Shown piece by piece: positions 19,134 through 28,329 of a stretch of 34,840 nt of DNA. The stretch's first letter is position 1. Each line of letters opens with the position of its first letter. Location of the stretch: positions 1 through 34,840 of the forward strand of contig JADIMS010000059.1 of the NCBI GenBank assembly GCA_017694555.1. The letters run 5' to 3'. The notes below the pieces were generated by a model, which was not told the DNA's origin, searched no databases, and was given only the letters and a program-made list of their open reading frames with translations. Position numbers and translations under genes: made by a program. This DNA comes from Candidatus Avitreponema avistercoris. Lineage in GTDB: Bacteria; Spirochaetota; Spirochaetia; Treponematales; Treponemataceae.

Positions 19134-20897
19134 ATGACATTCAATGAATTAAAACGGAGGGCGAAAGCAGATCTTTCCGCGCTTCCGGCTGTTTCCTTTG
19201 CGGTTACTGGCGATAACGCTACGCAACTTCTTTGCACGGCAATCCGCGGGACGGCGGCGGAACGGGGGTTGCGGGCGGAGATTTTAGAAAGCGGCTTTGA
19301 CCAGATAGAAGGCCAGCTTTTGAATCCGGAAAGCGAAATCCTGCGTTCCGGCGCGGAATTTATCGTACTGTTTCAGTCTTCACATAAACTGTTGGAAAAG
19401 CATGCCTGTATGTGTCCGGAAGACCGTCCGGGTTTGGCGGAAGAACGGCTTTCCTTTATCCGCGGCGTTTTGGCGCAACCGGGAGTGTCCGGGCGGAAAC
19501 TGATTGTATTCAATTATCCGGAAATTGACGACGGCGTGTTCGGCAGTTATGCCAACAAGGTTCCGGAATGCTTTGTCCGGCAGGTACGCAGGCTCAATGC
19601 AGGGCTGATGGATCTGGCTGAAGAGAACGCCAACCTTTTCATCTGCGATCTTTCGTCGATTCAGAACAAATACGGGCGGGATTTTCTGTTTGCGTCCAAC
19701 ATTTACGCAACCACGGAAAATGTTCTGTCGCTGGATGCGCTGCCTGCCGTTGCGTCCAGGCTTTTGGATATTGTCTGCGCCGTCCGGGGAATGCTGAAAA
19801 AATGCCTGATTCTGGATTTGGACAATACGCTGTGGGGCGGCATTGTCGGCGATGACGGCGTAGAAGGAATCGAAATCGGGCATGGACTGGGAACCGGTCA
19901 GATTTTCCGCGAGATACAGCTGTGGGCAAAAAAGCTGAAAGACCGCGGGATCCTTTTATGTGTTGTTTCAAAAAATGACGAAGCGAACGCAAAAGCTCCG
20001 TTTTTGCAGCATCCGGATATGGTTCTTCGTCTTGAGGATTTTGCCGTATTCATTGCCAACTGGGAAAACAAAGCGGACAATATCCGCAGGCTGCAGGCGG
20101 TTTTGAATATTTCTTTCGATTCCATGGTGTTCTTGGACGACACCCCGTTTGAGCGGGCAATGGTGCGGGAACATCTTCCCGCCGTTACGGTTCCGGAATT
20201 GCCGGAAGATCCGGCGGACTGGCTGGAATTCCTGTACGGGCTGAATTTGTTTGAAACGGCTTCTTTCGCTTCCGAAGACCGGAACCGCACCGGCCAGTAC
20301 CGTGCGGAAGCCGGGCGTGTGTCTGCGCGCGCTTCGTTTGCCAATGAAGATGATTTTCTGCGGTCGTTGGATATGACGGCGGAAGTACGTAACTTTGATT
20401 CCTATAACATCCCGCGGGTTGCGCAGCTGTCCCAGAGAAGCAACCAGTTCAATCTACGCACGGTACGGTATACGGAAGACCAGATTGCAGCTCTTGCCGC
20501 GGAGCCGGATGCCTGGTGTCTGGCGGTTATGCTGCGCGACCGGTTCGGAGACAACGGGCTCGTTGCCGCCGTCATCCTAAAGCGGCTGGACGCTGAAACC
20601 TGTTTTATCGATACCTGGATTATGAGCTGCCGGGTGCTTCGCCGGGGAGTGGAGGATTTTACGCTGAATGCGGTTGTCCGCACAGCGCGGGAAGCCGGAT
20701 TTACCCGGATCATGGGCGAATACCTCCCGACGGCAAAAAATAAACTGGTGGAAAACCTGTTTTCGTCCTTGGGTTTTTCGCGGATTCCGGATTCGGATTC
20801 TGCGCGGTATGAACTTTTTATACAGGGTTTTCAGGAACGGAAAAATCATATCCGCCTTGCGGGGAAAAACGGGGAAAAGAAAAATGACGGTTTCTGA
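19134..20897 (+). CDS. FkbH-like HAD-IIIC family protein
   Basis: LILDLDNTLWGGIVGDDGVEGIEIG HAD motif, FLDDTPFERAMV, and a GNAT-like C-terminus (IDTWIMSCRVLRRGVEDFTL). Confidence 0.9.
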   Translation: MTFNELKRRAKADLSALPAVSFAVTGDNATQLLCTAIRGTAAERGLRAEILESGFDQIEGQLLNPESEILRSGAEFIVLFQSSHKLLEKHACMCPEDRPGLAEERLSFIRGVLAQPGVSGRKLIVFNYPEIDDGVFGSYANKVPECFVRQVRRLNAGLMDLAEENANLFICDLSSIQNKYGRDFLFASNIYATTENVLSLDALPAVASRLLDIVCAVRGMLKKCLILDLDNTLWGGIVGDDGVEGIEIGHGLGTGQIFREIQLWAKKLKDRGILLCVVSKNDEANAKAPFLQHPDMVLRLEDFAVFIANWENKADNIRRLQAVLNISFDSMVFLDDTPFERAMVREHLPAVTVPELPEDPADWLEFLYGLNLFETASFASEDRNRTGQYRAEAGRVSARASFANEDDFLRSLDMTAEVRNFDSYNIPRVAQLSQRSNQFNLRTVRYTEDQIAALAAEPDAWCLAVMLRDRFGDNGLVAAVILKRLDAETCFIDTWIMSCRVLRRGVEDFTLNAVVRTAREAGFTRIMGEYLPTAKNKLVENLFSSLGFSRIPDSDSARYELFIQGFQERKNHIRLAGKNGEKKNDGF

Positions 20898-21327
20898 GCT
20901 TGCAGAAAAAAAGACTGAATACAGGCAGGTGTACCGGATAACGGACGGCGTATACGCCGCCTTCCAGTTTTGCTCGCGGGACTATAACCCGCTGCATACG
21001 GATCCGGCGTTTGCCGCTTCCCACGGCTTCGGGGAATGCGTGATGTACGGGAATATCCTGAATGCGTTTGTCTCGCATTTTGTCGGGATGGCGCTTCCTG
21101 TCCGTGATGTGATGATCCAGAAGCAGGAGCTGGCTTTTCACAAGCCTTGTTTTCTTGGAGATGAATTGACACTGTGTGCGCACGTGGACTTTGTTTCAGA
21201 AGCAGTCAATGTCCTTGCGTTTAAGTTGCGGTTTACACGAAACCGTGACGGAAAACCGGAAACAGTTGCCAAAGGTTCCGTGCAGATCGGCTTGCTGCGC
21301 GGCGCAGAGACAGAAGGGGGGGGGTAA
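20884..21327 (+). CDS. MaoC-like hot-dog dehydratase/hydratase
   Basis: FCSRDYNPLHTDPAFAASHGFGECVMYG matches the hydratase motif; overlaps the end of fkbH. Confidence 0.85.
   Translation: MTVSELAEKKTEYRQVYRITDGVYAAFQFCSRDYNPLHTDPAFAASHGFGECVMYGNILNAFVSHFVGMALPVRDVMIQKQELAFHKPCFLGDELTLCAHVDFVSEAVNVLAFKLRFTRNRDGKPETVAKGSVQIGLLRGAETEGGG
21316..21324 (+). repeat. Poly-G tract, G9
   Basis: GAA-GGG-GGG-GGG-TAA: final codons of the MaoC-like gene, immediately 5' of the TTG start of the SDR gene. Confidence 0.95.
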
Positions 21328-22047
21328 TTGAACATTCTGGTAACAGGCGGCTCCTCCGGTCTTGGAGAAGCCATTGTCCGCAAATTGGCATCCGCGGGCG
21401 GGCACCGGATTTTGTTTACATACAACAGCGGGAAAGAAAACGCGGAAAAACTTTGCGGAATGTTTCCGAATGTTTCCTGCGCGCAGGTTGATTTTTGCGA
21501 TGCGGCAAGCGTAGATGCTTTTGCCGCATCTGTTTCTTCTCTTGATATAGATGTGCTTGTGAATAATGCCTGGGCCGGTTCCCCGGACGGAACATATTTT
21601 CATAAAACACCGGCAGAAGATTTTCTGCATGCGTTTACGTGCAATGTCATGCCGTTAATCAAAATTACGCAGGCATGCATTTCCGTGATGCGGAAGAAAA
21701 AGTCAGGAAAAATCATCAATATTATTACTTCATCCCTGATTTCTTTACCGCCGATGGGATATTCCGTTTATTCGGCAACAAAAGCTTATATCTGGCAGCT
21801 TTCCAAATGCTGGTGCAGAGAGAATTTGAAATTCAATATTACCTCAAACTGCATTCTGCCGGATTTTATGGATACCGGATTCAGTACGCCGGATCCGCGT
21901 ATTGCAGAACAGATGACTGCGGAGCACCCGTTAAAGAAATTGCTTTCAGCAGAAGAAACCGCCGGTGCTGTGCAGTTTTTTGTTGAAGCATCCCCGCAGG
22001 TCAACGGCGTATCCCTGCCGCTTACTGCGGGGCAGAGGGTTTTCTGA
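21328..22047 (+). CDS. SDR family oxidoreductase (FabG-like)
   Basis: NILVTGGSSGLGEAIV, NNAWAG, and YSVYSATKAY catalytic motif; TTG start. Confidence 0.9.
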   Translation: MNILVTGGSSGLGEAIVRKLASAGGHRILFTYNSGKENAEKLCGMFPNVSCAQVDFCDAASVDAFAASVSSLDIDVLVNNAWAGSPDGTYFHKTPAEDFLHAFTCNVMPLIKITQACISVMRKKKSGKIINIITSSLISLPPMGYSVYSATKAYIWQLSKCWCRENLKFNITSNCILPDFMDTGFSTPDPRIAEQMTAEHPLKKLLSAEETAGAVQFFVEASPQVNGVSLPLTAGQRVF

Positions 22048-22090
22048 ATCCGGGGGACGGATAAGAGTAGTAAAATTAAAGGAGCGTATG

Positions 22091-22333
22091 ATGGACAATG
22101 CGGAAATTCTGCAAAAGCTGGAAGCCATTTTCCGGGATGTTCTGGATAATGAAGAAATCTGCCTGACAGAGGATACAACAGCGGACGATATTGAAGAATG
22201 GGATTCGCTTTCGCATATCCAGCTGATTGTGGCAATCGAAAAAGGATTCGGTATTAAGCTTTCTGCGAGGGAAGTGCGGGAACTTGCCGACGTTGGGGAG
22301 ATGGTACTTTGCATCGCGGATAAATTGCAATAA
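22091..22333 (+). CDS. Acyl carrier protein
   Basis: About 80 aa with IEEWDSLSHIQLIVAIEKGFGIKL (phosphopantetheine serine in DSL); AAAGGAG just upstream. Confidence 0.9.
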   Translation: MDNAEILQKLEAIFRDVLDNEEICLTEDTTADDIEEWDSLSHIQLIVAIEKGFGIKLSAREVRELADVGEMVLCIADKLQ

Positions 22334-22364
22334 TCCCGGTTTCTCCATCCGGATAATTTTACGT

Positions 22365-24173
22365 ATGATTGACATAAAAGACAAAAGAGACTGCTGCGGC
22401 TGCAATGCCTGCGGAGACATTTGTCCGAAAGAAGCGGTCAGTTTTGAGACGGATATTGAGGGGTTCTGGTATCCGGTTGTTGACCGTGCAAAATGTGTGG
22501 ACTGCGGGCTGTGTGAAAAAGTTTGCCCGGTGCTTCATGCGGATGCTTGCAGGGTAAGCAATGAAGAGTTGCCCGTTTGTTATGTTGCGGAAAATAAAAA
22601 CGTTTCCATTGTCTTTGCCAGTACGTCCGGCGGTGTGTTTTCCGTGTTCGCGGATGCCGCTTACCGGGAAAAGGGTTATGTCGGCGGCGCGGTATTTAAT
22701 GATGATTTTTCCGTAAGGCATATTTTGTCTGCAAAGCGGGAAGATATTGCCCGGATCAGGGGATCCAAATATATTCAGAGTTCTTTTTCCGGATTTTATA
22801 CGGCGGTAAAAAAAGCTCTGAATGAAGGGGATTTTGTTGTGGTGTGCGGCGGTCCCTGCCAGATGGCCGCATTGCGTACTTTTTTGGGGAAGGATTACGA
22901 CAATCTGATTCTCATTGATTACATTTGCCGGGGAATCGGGTCTCCAAAAGCCTTTCAGAATTATTTACGCTCGTTTGAAAAACGGTACGGCTCCCCGGTT
23001 GTACACGCCAGGGCAAAGGCAAAGGATCTCGGCTGGCGGAATCTTACACAGCAGGTGGATTTGGCGGACGGGCGCAGGATTTTTGAAACAAGCGCCGAAA
23101 GCGCTTGGACAAGTCATTTTAACCGGGACGGATTGTTCCACCGCCCGTCCTGTCATGCCTGCCGGTTCCGGGGGTTTCCGCGGGTTTCGGATATTACCAT
23201 TGCGGACTTCTGGGGCGTGGAAAAAATAAAACTGGAGAATATCAAGGACAAAAATTTGGGCTTGTCTTTGATTATGGTGAATTCAAAAAAAGGATCGTCT
23301 TTTTTTGAGACGGTGAAAAAGAAATTCAACTTTCAGCAGGTTCCGTTTGAGATGGCTGTCCGCGGTAATGCGCATCTTTACCGGAACGTCCAACAGGAGC
23401 CGGTTGACCGGGAAGAATTTTACCGTGCGCTTGACCGTATGTCTTTGCAGGAAGCGCTTAGTGTGTTTTATCAAAACTACAATCGCATTCCGCTTCTGCG
23501 CCGTATGCGCCGGACTGTAAAAAACATTCTGCGTTTTGGTTATGCGTTTATCCGATATACCCGTCTGCATCCGCGGCCGGTTTTGCAGTTTTTCCGCTGG
23601 AACAGTGTCCCGGAAATCCTCCGCGGGAATATGCTCCTTCCGACGCCGCATTGTGTGATTCAGAATCACGGAAAGATAAAGGTAAAGGGCGTTGTGGTTC
23701 TTGGCGGAAAGCGCGTGCTGAAATCAAAAGCCGAAACGCGGCTTTTGATTGACAAGGGCGGTGTGTTTGAAACGGCCGGAGCCTGCACGATCGGATACGG
23801 AAGCGACATTCAGGTATTCCATTCCGGGCATCTTGTTTTTGAAGGCGGGAATATCATCAACTCGGACGCGGTTATTATTTGTGCGGAGGATATCCGGATC
23901 GGAAAAAATACCGCGATCGGGCGCGGCGTTGTGATACGGGACAACCACGGGGAACATTGGATGAATATTCCCGGATACCGGCCTTCCCGCCCCGTGCAGA
24001 TCGGGGAGCATGTGTGGTTCGGCGAGCGCGCTGTTGTCATGCCCGGCGTGAAAATCGGTTCCGGTTCCGTGATTTCTGCCTGTTCCGTGGTGACTGGCAA
24101 TCTTCCCGCGCGATGTCTTTGTGCCGGTCATCCGGCGCAGGTTATCCAGACGGAAATTGCATTTAAACTGTAA
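22365..24173 (+). CDS. Fusion: ferredoxin-type/F420 hydrogenase-dehydrogenase beta subunit-like protein with C-terminal hexapeptide acyltransferase
   Basis: CCGCNACGDICP and CVDCGLCEKVCP [4Fe-4S] motifs and F420_beta-like core in the N-terminal part; C-terminal left-handed beta-helix repeats (IRIGKNTAIGRGVVIRDN...VWFGERAVVMPGVKIGSGSVISACSVVTGNLP). Confidence 0.85.
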   Translation: MIDIKDKRDCCGCNACGDICPKEAVSFETDIEGFWYPVVDRAKCVDCGLCEKVCPVLHADACRVSNEELPVCYVAENKNVSIVFASTSGGVFSVFADAAYREKGYVGGAVFNDDFSVRHILSAKREDIARIRGSKYIQSSFSGFYTAVKKALNEGDFVVVCGGPCQMAALRTFLGKDYDNLILIDYICRGIGSPKAFQNYLRSFEKRYGSPVVHARAKAKDLGWRNLTQQVDLADGRRIFETSAESAWTSHFNRDGLFHRPSCHACRFRGFPRVSDITIADFWGVEKIKLENIKDKNLGLSLIMVNSKKGSSFFETVKKKFNFQQVPFEMAVRGNAHLYRNVQQEPVDREEFYRALDRMSLQEALSVFYQNYNRIPLLRRMRRTVKNILRFGYAFIRYTRLHPRPVLQFFRWNSVPEILRGNMLLPTPHCVIQNHGKIKVKGVVVLGGKRVLKSKAETRLLIDKGGVFETAGACTIGYGSDIQVFHSGHLVFEGGNIINSDAVIICAEDIRIGKNTAIGRGVVIRDNHGEHWMNIPGYRPSRPVQIGEHVWFGERAVVMPGVKIGSGSVISACSVVTGNLPARCLCAGHPAQVIQTEIAFKL

Positions 24174-24236
24174 AATTTTACGGAAGAATTCTTGGAATAT
24201 TTAGAAGACGGAAAAGGAGTAGAGTGTGGATAGTTT

Positions 24237-24776
24237 TTGCTTAGAGACTGTCTCCGGTTCGCAAGTACCTGCCGTTGGAATGGGAACCTATCTTCCTCCA
24301 CAGTTGCTGCCGTCTATGGTTTGCGCCGCATTCCTTATGGGATTTCTCCGCAATACGGTTATCACTGGACTCTTGCTGCCAGAATACTGAATAACAAGCC
24401 AATCATAAGGTGGAACGGCGGCATCAACCGCTGCAACATGATGCGCGTGGAAGATTTCGCTGTAGGGGCAGTCGGACTGATCGGTAATCCGTCCGCTTAT
24501 AATGAGGCATTCAACATTTGCGGCGACGAGACACCTTCTTTTAACGATGTGCTGGACTGCCTTTCGGAACTAACGGGAAAAATCGTAAAGACCGTAGACA
24601 TTGACAGCGCTTTTTATGCAAAGGAAGTGCCGAAAAGGGCAGGGGAAATCCTCGGCGGACGTTCCATCGACTCGATCAACAGTAATGAAAAAATAAAAGC
24701 AGCTGTTCCTTCGTATGTCATAGCGGACGGTAATCCGGCAGTACCTACCATGTATAACGTCTATTGGAAAGTCTAA
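24237..24776 (+). pseudogene. NAD-dependent epimerase remnant lacking the N-terminal Rossmann part
   Basis: C-terminal epimerase-like sequence (YGYHWTLAARILNNKPII...MRVEDFAVGAVGLIGNPSAYNEAFNICGDE) with no GxxGxxG domain and a poor N-terminus. Confidence 0.65.
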
Positions 24777-24811
24777 CCAACGAAGGTTGTTACTACAATT
24801 CTGCTTAAAAC

Positions 24812-26338
24812 ATGTTAGATAGCAAGCGCATAGCAAAGAATACGATATTCTTGTACTTCAGAATGATTCTGGTAATGGCGGTTGCATTATATACATCGAG
24901 AGTTGTTCTGGGCATATTGGGAGCTTCTGATTATGGTCTTTATAACGTAGTAGGCGGAGTCGTCACCATGTTCGCATTTGTTAATGGTGTCCTCAGCTCG
25001 GGAACATCAAGGTTTATTACTTACGAACTAGGCATGGGAGATGATGAGAAGCTAAGAGATATTTTTAATGTGGCGCTTGTTTCACATATTGGGTTAGCGT
25101 TTATTGTTTTTATTCTGGCGGAAAGTGCGGGGGTGTGGTTTATCAATACACAACTTGTGTTTCCTCCCGAGCGTACACTGGCAGTCAATGTGGTTTATCA
25201 GCTATCTGTCCTCACTTTGATGTTGCAGTTTACCCAATTGCCATATACCGCTACGATTATCGCCCACGAGAAAATGAATGTTTATGCTTATGTAGGGCTC
25301 CTTGACGTAGGTTTGAAACTGCTGATGATACTCTTGCTGAATCTCAATCGTTCGTTAGATAATCTTATTTTATACGCTATATTGATTTTCTGTGTTCAGG
25401 TTATCACGCTGGTTATATATCGAATTTATTGTTTGCGCCATTATCAGGAATCACATTGGCGATTAAGTAAAGATAAGCAAAAATATAAAGACATTTTCTC
25501 CTATGCGGGGTGGGATGTCATAGGATCTCTATGTGTTATTACTCAGGGACAAGGTGTTAACATTCTGCTTAATATTTATTTTGGGCCCGTTGTCAATGCG
25601 GCTCGTGCTATATGCTATCAGGTGGAGGGAGCCTTTAATCAATTGACAGGTAACTTTATGACGGCATTAACCCCTCAGATAGTCAAAAGTTATGCCAAAA
25701 ATGAGATAGATGACATGTTGGAACTTATCAAGGATGGCTCCAAATATGGTTTCTTCCTTTTGGCGGTTTTTTTGATACCTGTAATGTACAAGATAGACTA
25801 TGTTTTGAATCTGTGGTTGATAGATGTTCCGGCACAAACAGCTCTATTTGTTCTTATAATTCTAACTAATACTATGATTAGAGTGATAGCAAGGCCTGTG
25901 ATAAGCGGCGTGCATGCTACAGGTCGCATTAAACGACTTGATATATATGCAGGAGGCATAGGATTGATGCCGCTTCCGCTGATTTGGGTGCTTTTTGAGA
26001 AGGGTTTTGCCGCTCATTATGCTTTTTGGGTGATTTTGCTTTGGGGAGTTTTTGCTAATATAGCAGAGATCATTATCTTTAAGGTTGAATTGCCAGAATT
26101 TCAAGTGATAGATTATTGTATTTCAGTTTATGGCAGATGTTTTATAGTAGCGGCAGGCGTGTTGTTTATAGACAATATATTGCTGGACTTTTTCGCGAAT
26201 CAATTCCTGTCTGTTTGTTTGTATTTTGCTTTGACTTTTGCTTTAAATGCCTCGATAGTCTTCATGTTAGGATTTAATCGAAGACAGAGAGGAAAGATTT
26301 TAAATGTACTGTATGGTAGATTAAAACAATTATTATGA
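24812..26338 (+). CDS. Polysaccharide flippase (Wzx/MATE-like)
   Basis: 508 aa multi-TM protein beginning KRIAKNTIFLYFRMILVMAVALYTSRVVLGILGASDYGLYNVVGGVV, typical of capsule/O-antigen flippases. Confidence 0.88.
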   Translation: MLDSKRIAKNTIFLYFRMILVMAVALYTSRVVLGILGASDYGLYNVVGGVVTMFAFVNGVLSSGTSRFITYELGMGDDEKLRDIFNVALVSHIGLAFIVFILAESAGVWFINTQLVFPPERTLAVNVVYQLSVLTLMLQFTQLPYTATIIAHEKMNVYAYVGLLDVGLKLLMILLLNLNRSLDNLILYAILIFCVQVITLVIYRIYCLRHYQESHWRLSKDKQKYKDIFSYAGWDVIGSLCVITQGQGVNILLNIYFGPVVNAARAICYQVEGAFNQLTGNFMTALTPQIVKSYAKNEIDDMLELIKDGSKYGFFLLAVFLIPVMYKIDYVLNLWLIDVPAQTALFVLIILTNTMIRVIARPVISGVHATGRIKRLDIYAGGIGLMPLPLIWVLFEKGFAAHYAFWVILLWGVFANIAEIIIFKVELPEFQVIDYCISVYGRCFIVAAGVLFIDNILLDFFANQFLSVCLYFALTFALNASIVFMLGFNRRQRGKILNVLYGRLKQLL

Positions 26339-27180
26339 GAATTTCTGGAATCGATTTCCCATCTATAATGATGGGTACGTCTGTTTGTGATTATAAAGGC
26401 AACAGAAGAAGTTTGCTTAAAAAGGTTGAGGAGAGTATTCTCTTTTCGATTAAATCTGGTAAACTGGGCTACGATACTGCTCGTGATTATGGGAATGAGT
26501 CTATCTTAGGGAAGATTTTTTCTTCATTGATAAAGAAAGGAGAAATATCTCGAGAAGATTTATTTATAACTACCAAGGTGGGCAATAACCAACAAAGATT
26601 GGGTGATATACGCCATGAATTAGAGCTTTCACTAAAGGCTCTGCGATTAGACTACTTAGATTTATGGCTTCTCCACTGGCCTCTCCCCGGGCACTATCTT
26701 GATAATTGGAAACAAATGTGTGAGATCTATCAATCGGGTATGGTCAAAGCTATAGGAATCGCTAATTGTCGTGAGCGGCATATATTGGAAATGGAGAAGG
26801 CTAATGTAGTTCTGCCACATGTCATACAGATAGAATATCATCCATTCCGAACTGTGCCTCGAATGGTACAGATGTGTAAGGAGAGAAATATTCAATTGGA
26901 GGCCTACTCCGCAAATTGTCTCATGCTCCCATTCGTTCGCCATAATGATATCCTTACTTCACTGGCGAAGAAGTATTCTAGAACAGTTGGTCAGATTATA
27001 ATGCGATGGCATGTGCAGCAAGGAGTAATACCCATCTTTAGTTCATTTAATAAGGCTCACATTGCTGAGAATATCAATATTTTCGACTTTGAGTTAGAAG
27101 AATCTGATATGCAGAAAATTTTTAACTTGAATATAGACTATAAGTTCCATCCTGAATCATTAAATTGCTTTAGTTATTAA
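26335..27180 (+). CDS. Aldo/keto reductase
   Basis: GYDTARDYGNE, TTKVGNN, LDYLDLWLLHWPLP, KAIGIANC and LEAYSANC motifs. Confidence 0.9.
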   Translation: MRISGIDFPSIMMGTSVCDYKGNRRSLLKKVEESILFSIKSGKLGYDTARDYGNESILGKIFSSLIKKGEISREDLFITTKVGNNQQRLGDIRHELELSLKALRLDYLDLWLLHWPLPGHYLDNWKQMCEIYQSGMVKAIGIANCRERHILEMEKANVVLPHVIQIEYHPFRTVPRMVQMCKERNIQLEAYSANCLMLPFVRHNDILTSLAKKYSRTVGQIIMRWHVQQGVIPIFSSFNKAHIAENINIFDFELEESDMQKIFNLNIDYKFHPESLNCFSY

Positions 27181-27183
27181 AAT

Positions 27184-28239
27184 ATGAGAAAGAAATTATA
27201 TTTACTTGCCGCCATCGATTTGTTATTTATCATGGTAACGTTCTTTACTTGTTGGAAAATATCGTTGGCTCTAATCATTCTCTCTCTGCTAACAGGAATC
27301 TGTGGCCTATCTTTTCTCGTTCTCAACAAATTATTTAAGAAGACCAATTATTGGAAGAACCTGTTCGACTTTCAGAAGCGTTTTGTCTCCAATGAGGGGT
27401 ATCGTGATAATATCAGTCGTAATTACGATATCATAAACCTAGGTAGCAATCCCGCCATGTTCGCCTTCTTCTATGAGCAAGTGAGAGGGCAGAATTGGTC
27501 TACGGGATCGCAGGGGCTGTCAATGGATTTTGAGATACTGAAATATTTCCATAGTTACCTGAGAGATGGCGGCATAGTACTTATCCCTATCATGCCTTTT
27601 ACGGCTATTTCTCAGTATCTAAAGAATAAACCGGAGTATTGGTCCGATAATTATTATATGAAGTTTGCCAGCATCTTGGATGGCTATCAAGCTAATCACC
27701 TGAATGGAGCTAAAAATTATCTTCTCATGTTGAAGTGTCCGCTGCTCTATAATATAAAGGGCATAAAATACCTGTTTCATGACGTAGAAAGAGATCATCG
27801 GTTGGAGATAGCCGAGCAACCGATGCAGGCTCTTGATATGGAACAGGATGCAAGATTGTGCATACAGAGTTGGATGAAAGAGTTTGATGTCACTGACATG
27901 GAGGCTTTCTATAGCGATAAGTTTGCTGAATATTATGAAGAAGGGACGCAGATACTGCGTGATATGATAAACTATTGTTTGGAGCGTAACTATAAACCCG
28001 TCATCATAACCATCCCTATGACTTCATATCTTGGAGAAATGTTTAACGAGGAGTTCCGCCAAAAAATGGTGAAGGATTTTGTCTCTAAAGCTAATGAGAA
28101 AGATGTCCTGTTCTTGGATTACTGGAACCAAAGAGTATTCACAGATAGTTCACTCTATTTTAATTCCTTCTACTTTAACCTGCGAGGAAGGAAATTATTC
28201 ACGGCTCAAGTACTGAAAGAATTGGGGCTAATGAGCTGA
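27184..28239 (+). CDS. Membrane-anchored SGNH-like protein of unknown function
   Basis: Two N-terminal TM segments, then IINLGSNPAMFAFFYE and a C-terminal FYFNLRGRKLFTAQVL block reminiscent of SGNH/DltD-like proteins. Confidence 0.5.
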   Translation: MRKKLYLLAAIDLLFIMVTFFTCWKISLALIILSLLTGICGLSFLVLNKLFKKTNYWKNLFDFQKRFVSNEGYRDNISRNYDIINLGSNPAMFAFFYEQVRGQNWSTGSQGLSMDFEILKYFHSYLRDGGIVLIPIMPFTAISQYLKNKPEYWSDNYYMKFASILDGYQANHLNGAKNYLLMLKCPLLYNIKGIKYLFHDVERDHRLEIAEQPMQALDMEQDARLCIQSWMKEFDVTDMEAFYSDKFAEYYEEGTQILRDMINYCLERNYKPVIITIPMTSYLGEMFNEEFRQKMVKDFVSKANEKDVLFLDYWNQRVFTDSSLYFNSFYFNLRGRKLFTAQVLKELGLMS

Positions 28240-28329
28240 GAGAATTCATAACTATCTATAGATGTGTAATGGCTCCCTTGTCATATTTTGACATTATATA
28301 GCATCTGGTTTGTTTTTATTCGATTTTAA

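Noticed and set aside
1-20000. Frequent CCGGAA/TTCCGG words in the core genes as a possible motif family
   Set aside because: Mostly explained by preferred codons CCG, CGG, TCC and GAA; needs a codon-shuffled control before any claim.
24185-28247. AGAATTC direct repeats (24185-24191 and 28241-28247) as target-site duplication of the cassette
   Set aside because: Only 7 bp, contains a common restriction-site word, and no transposase or terminal inverted repeats were seen; probably chance.
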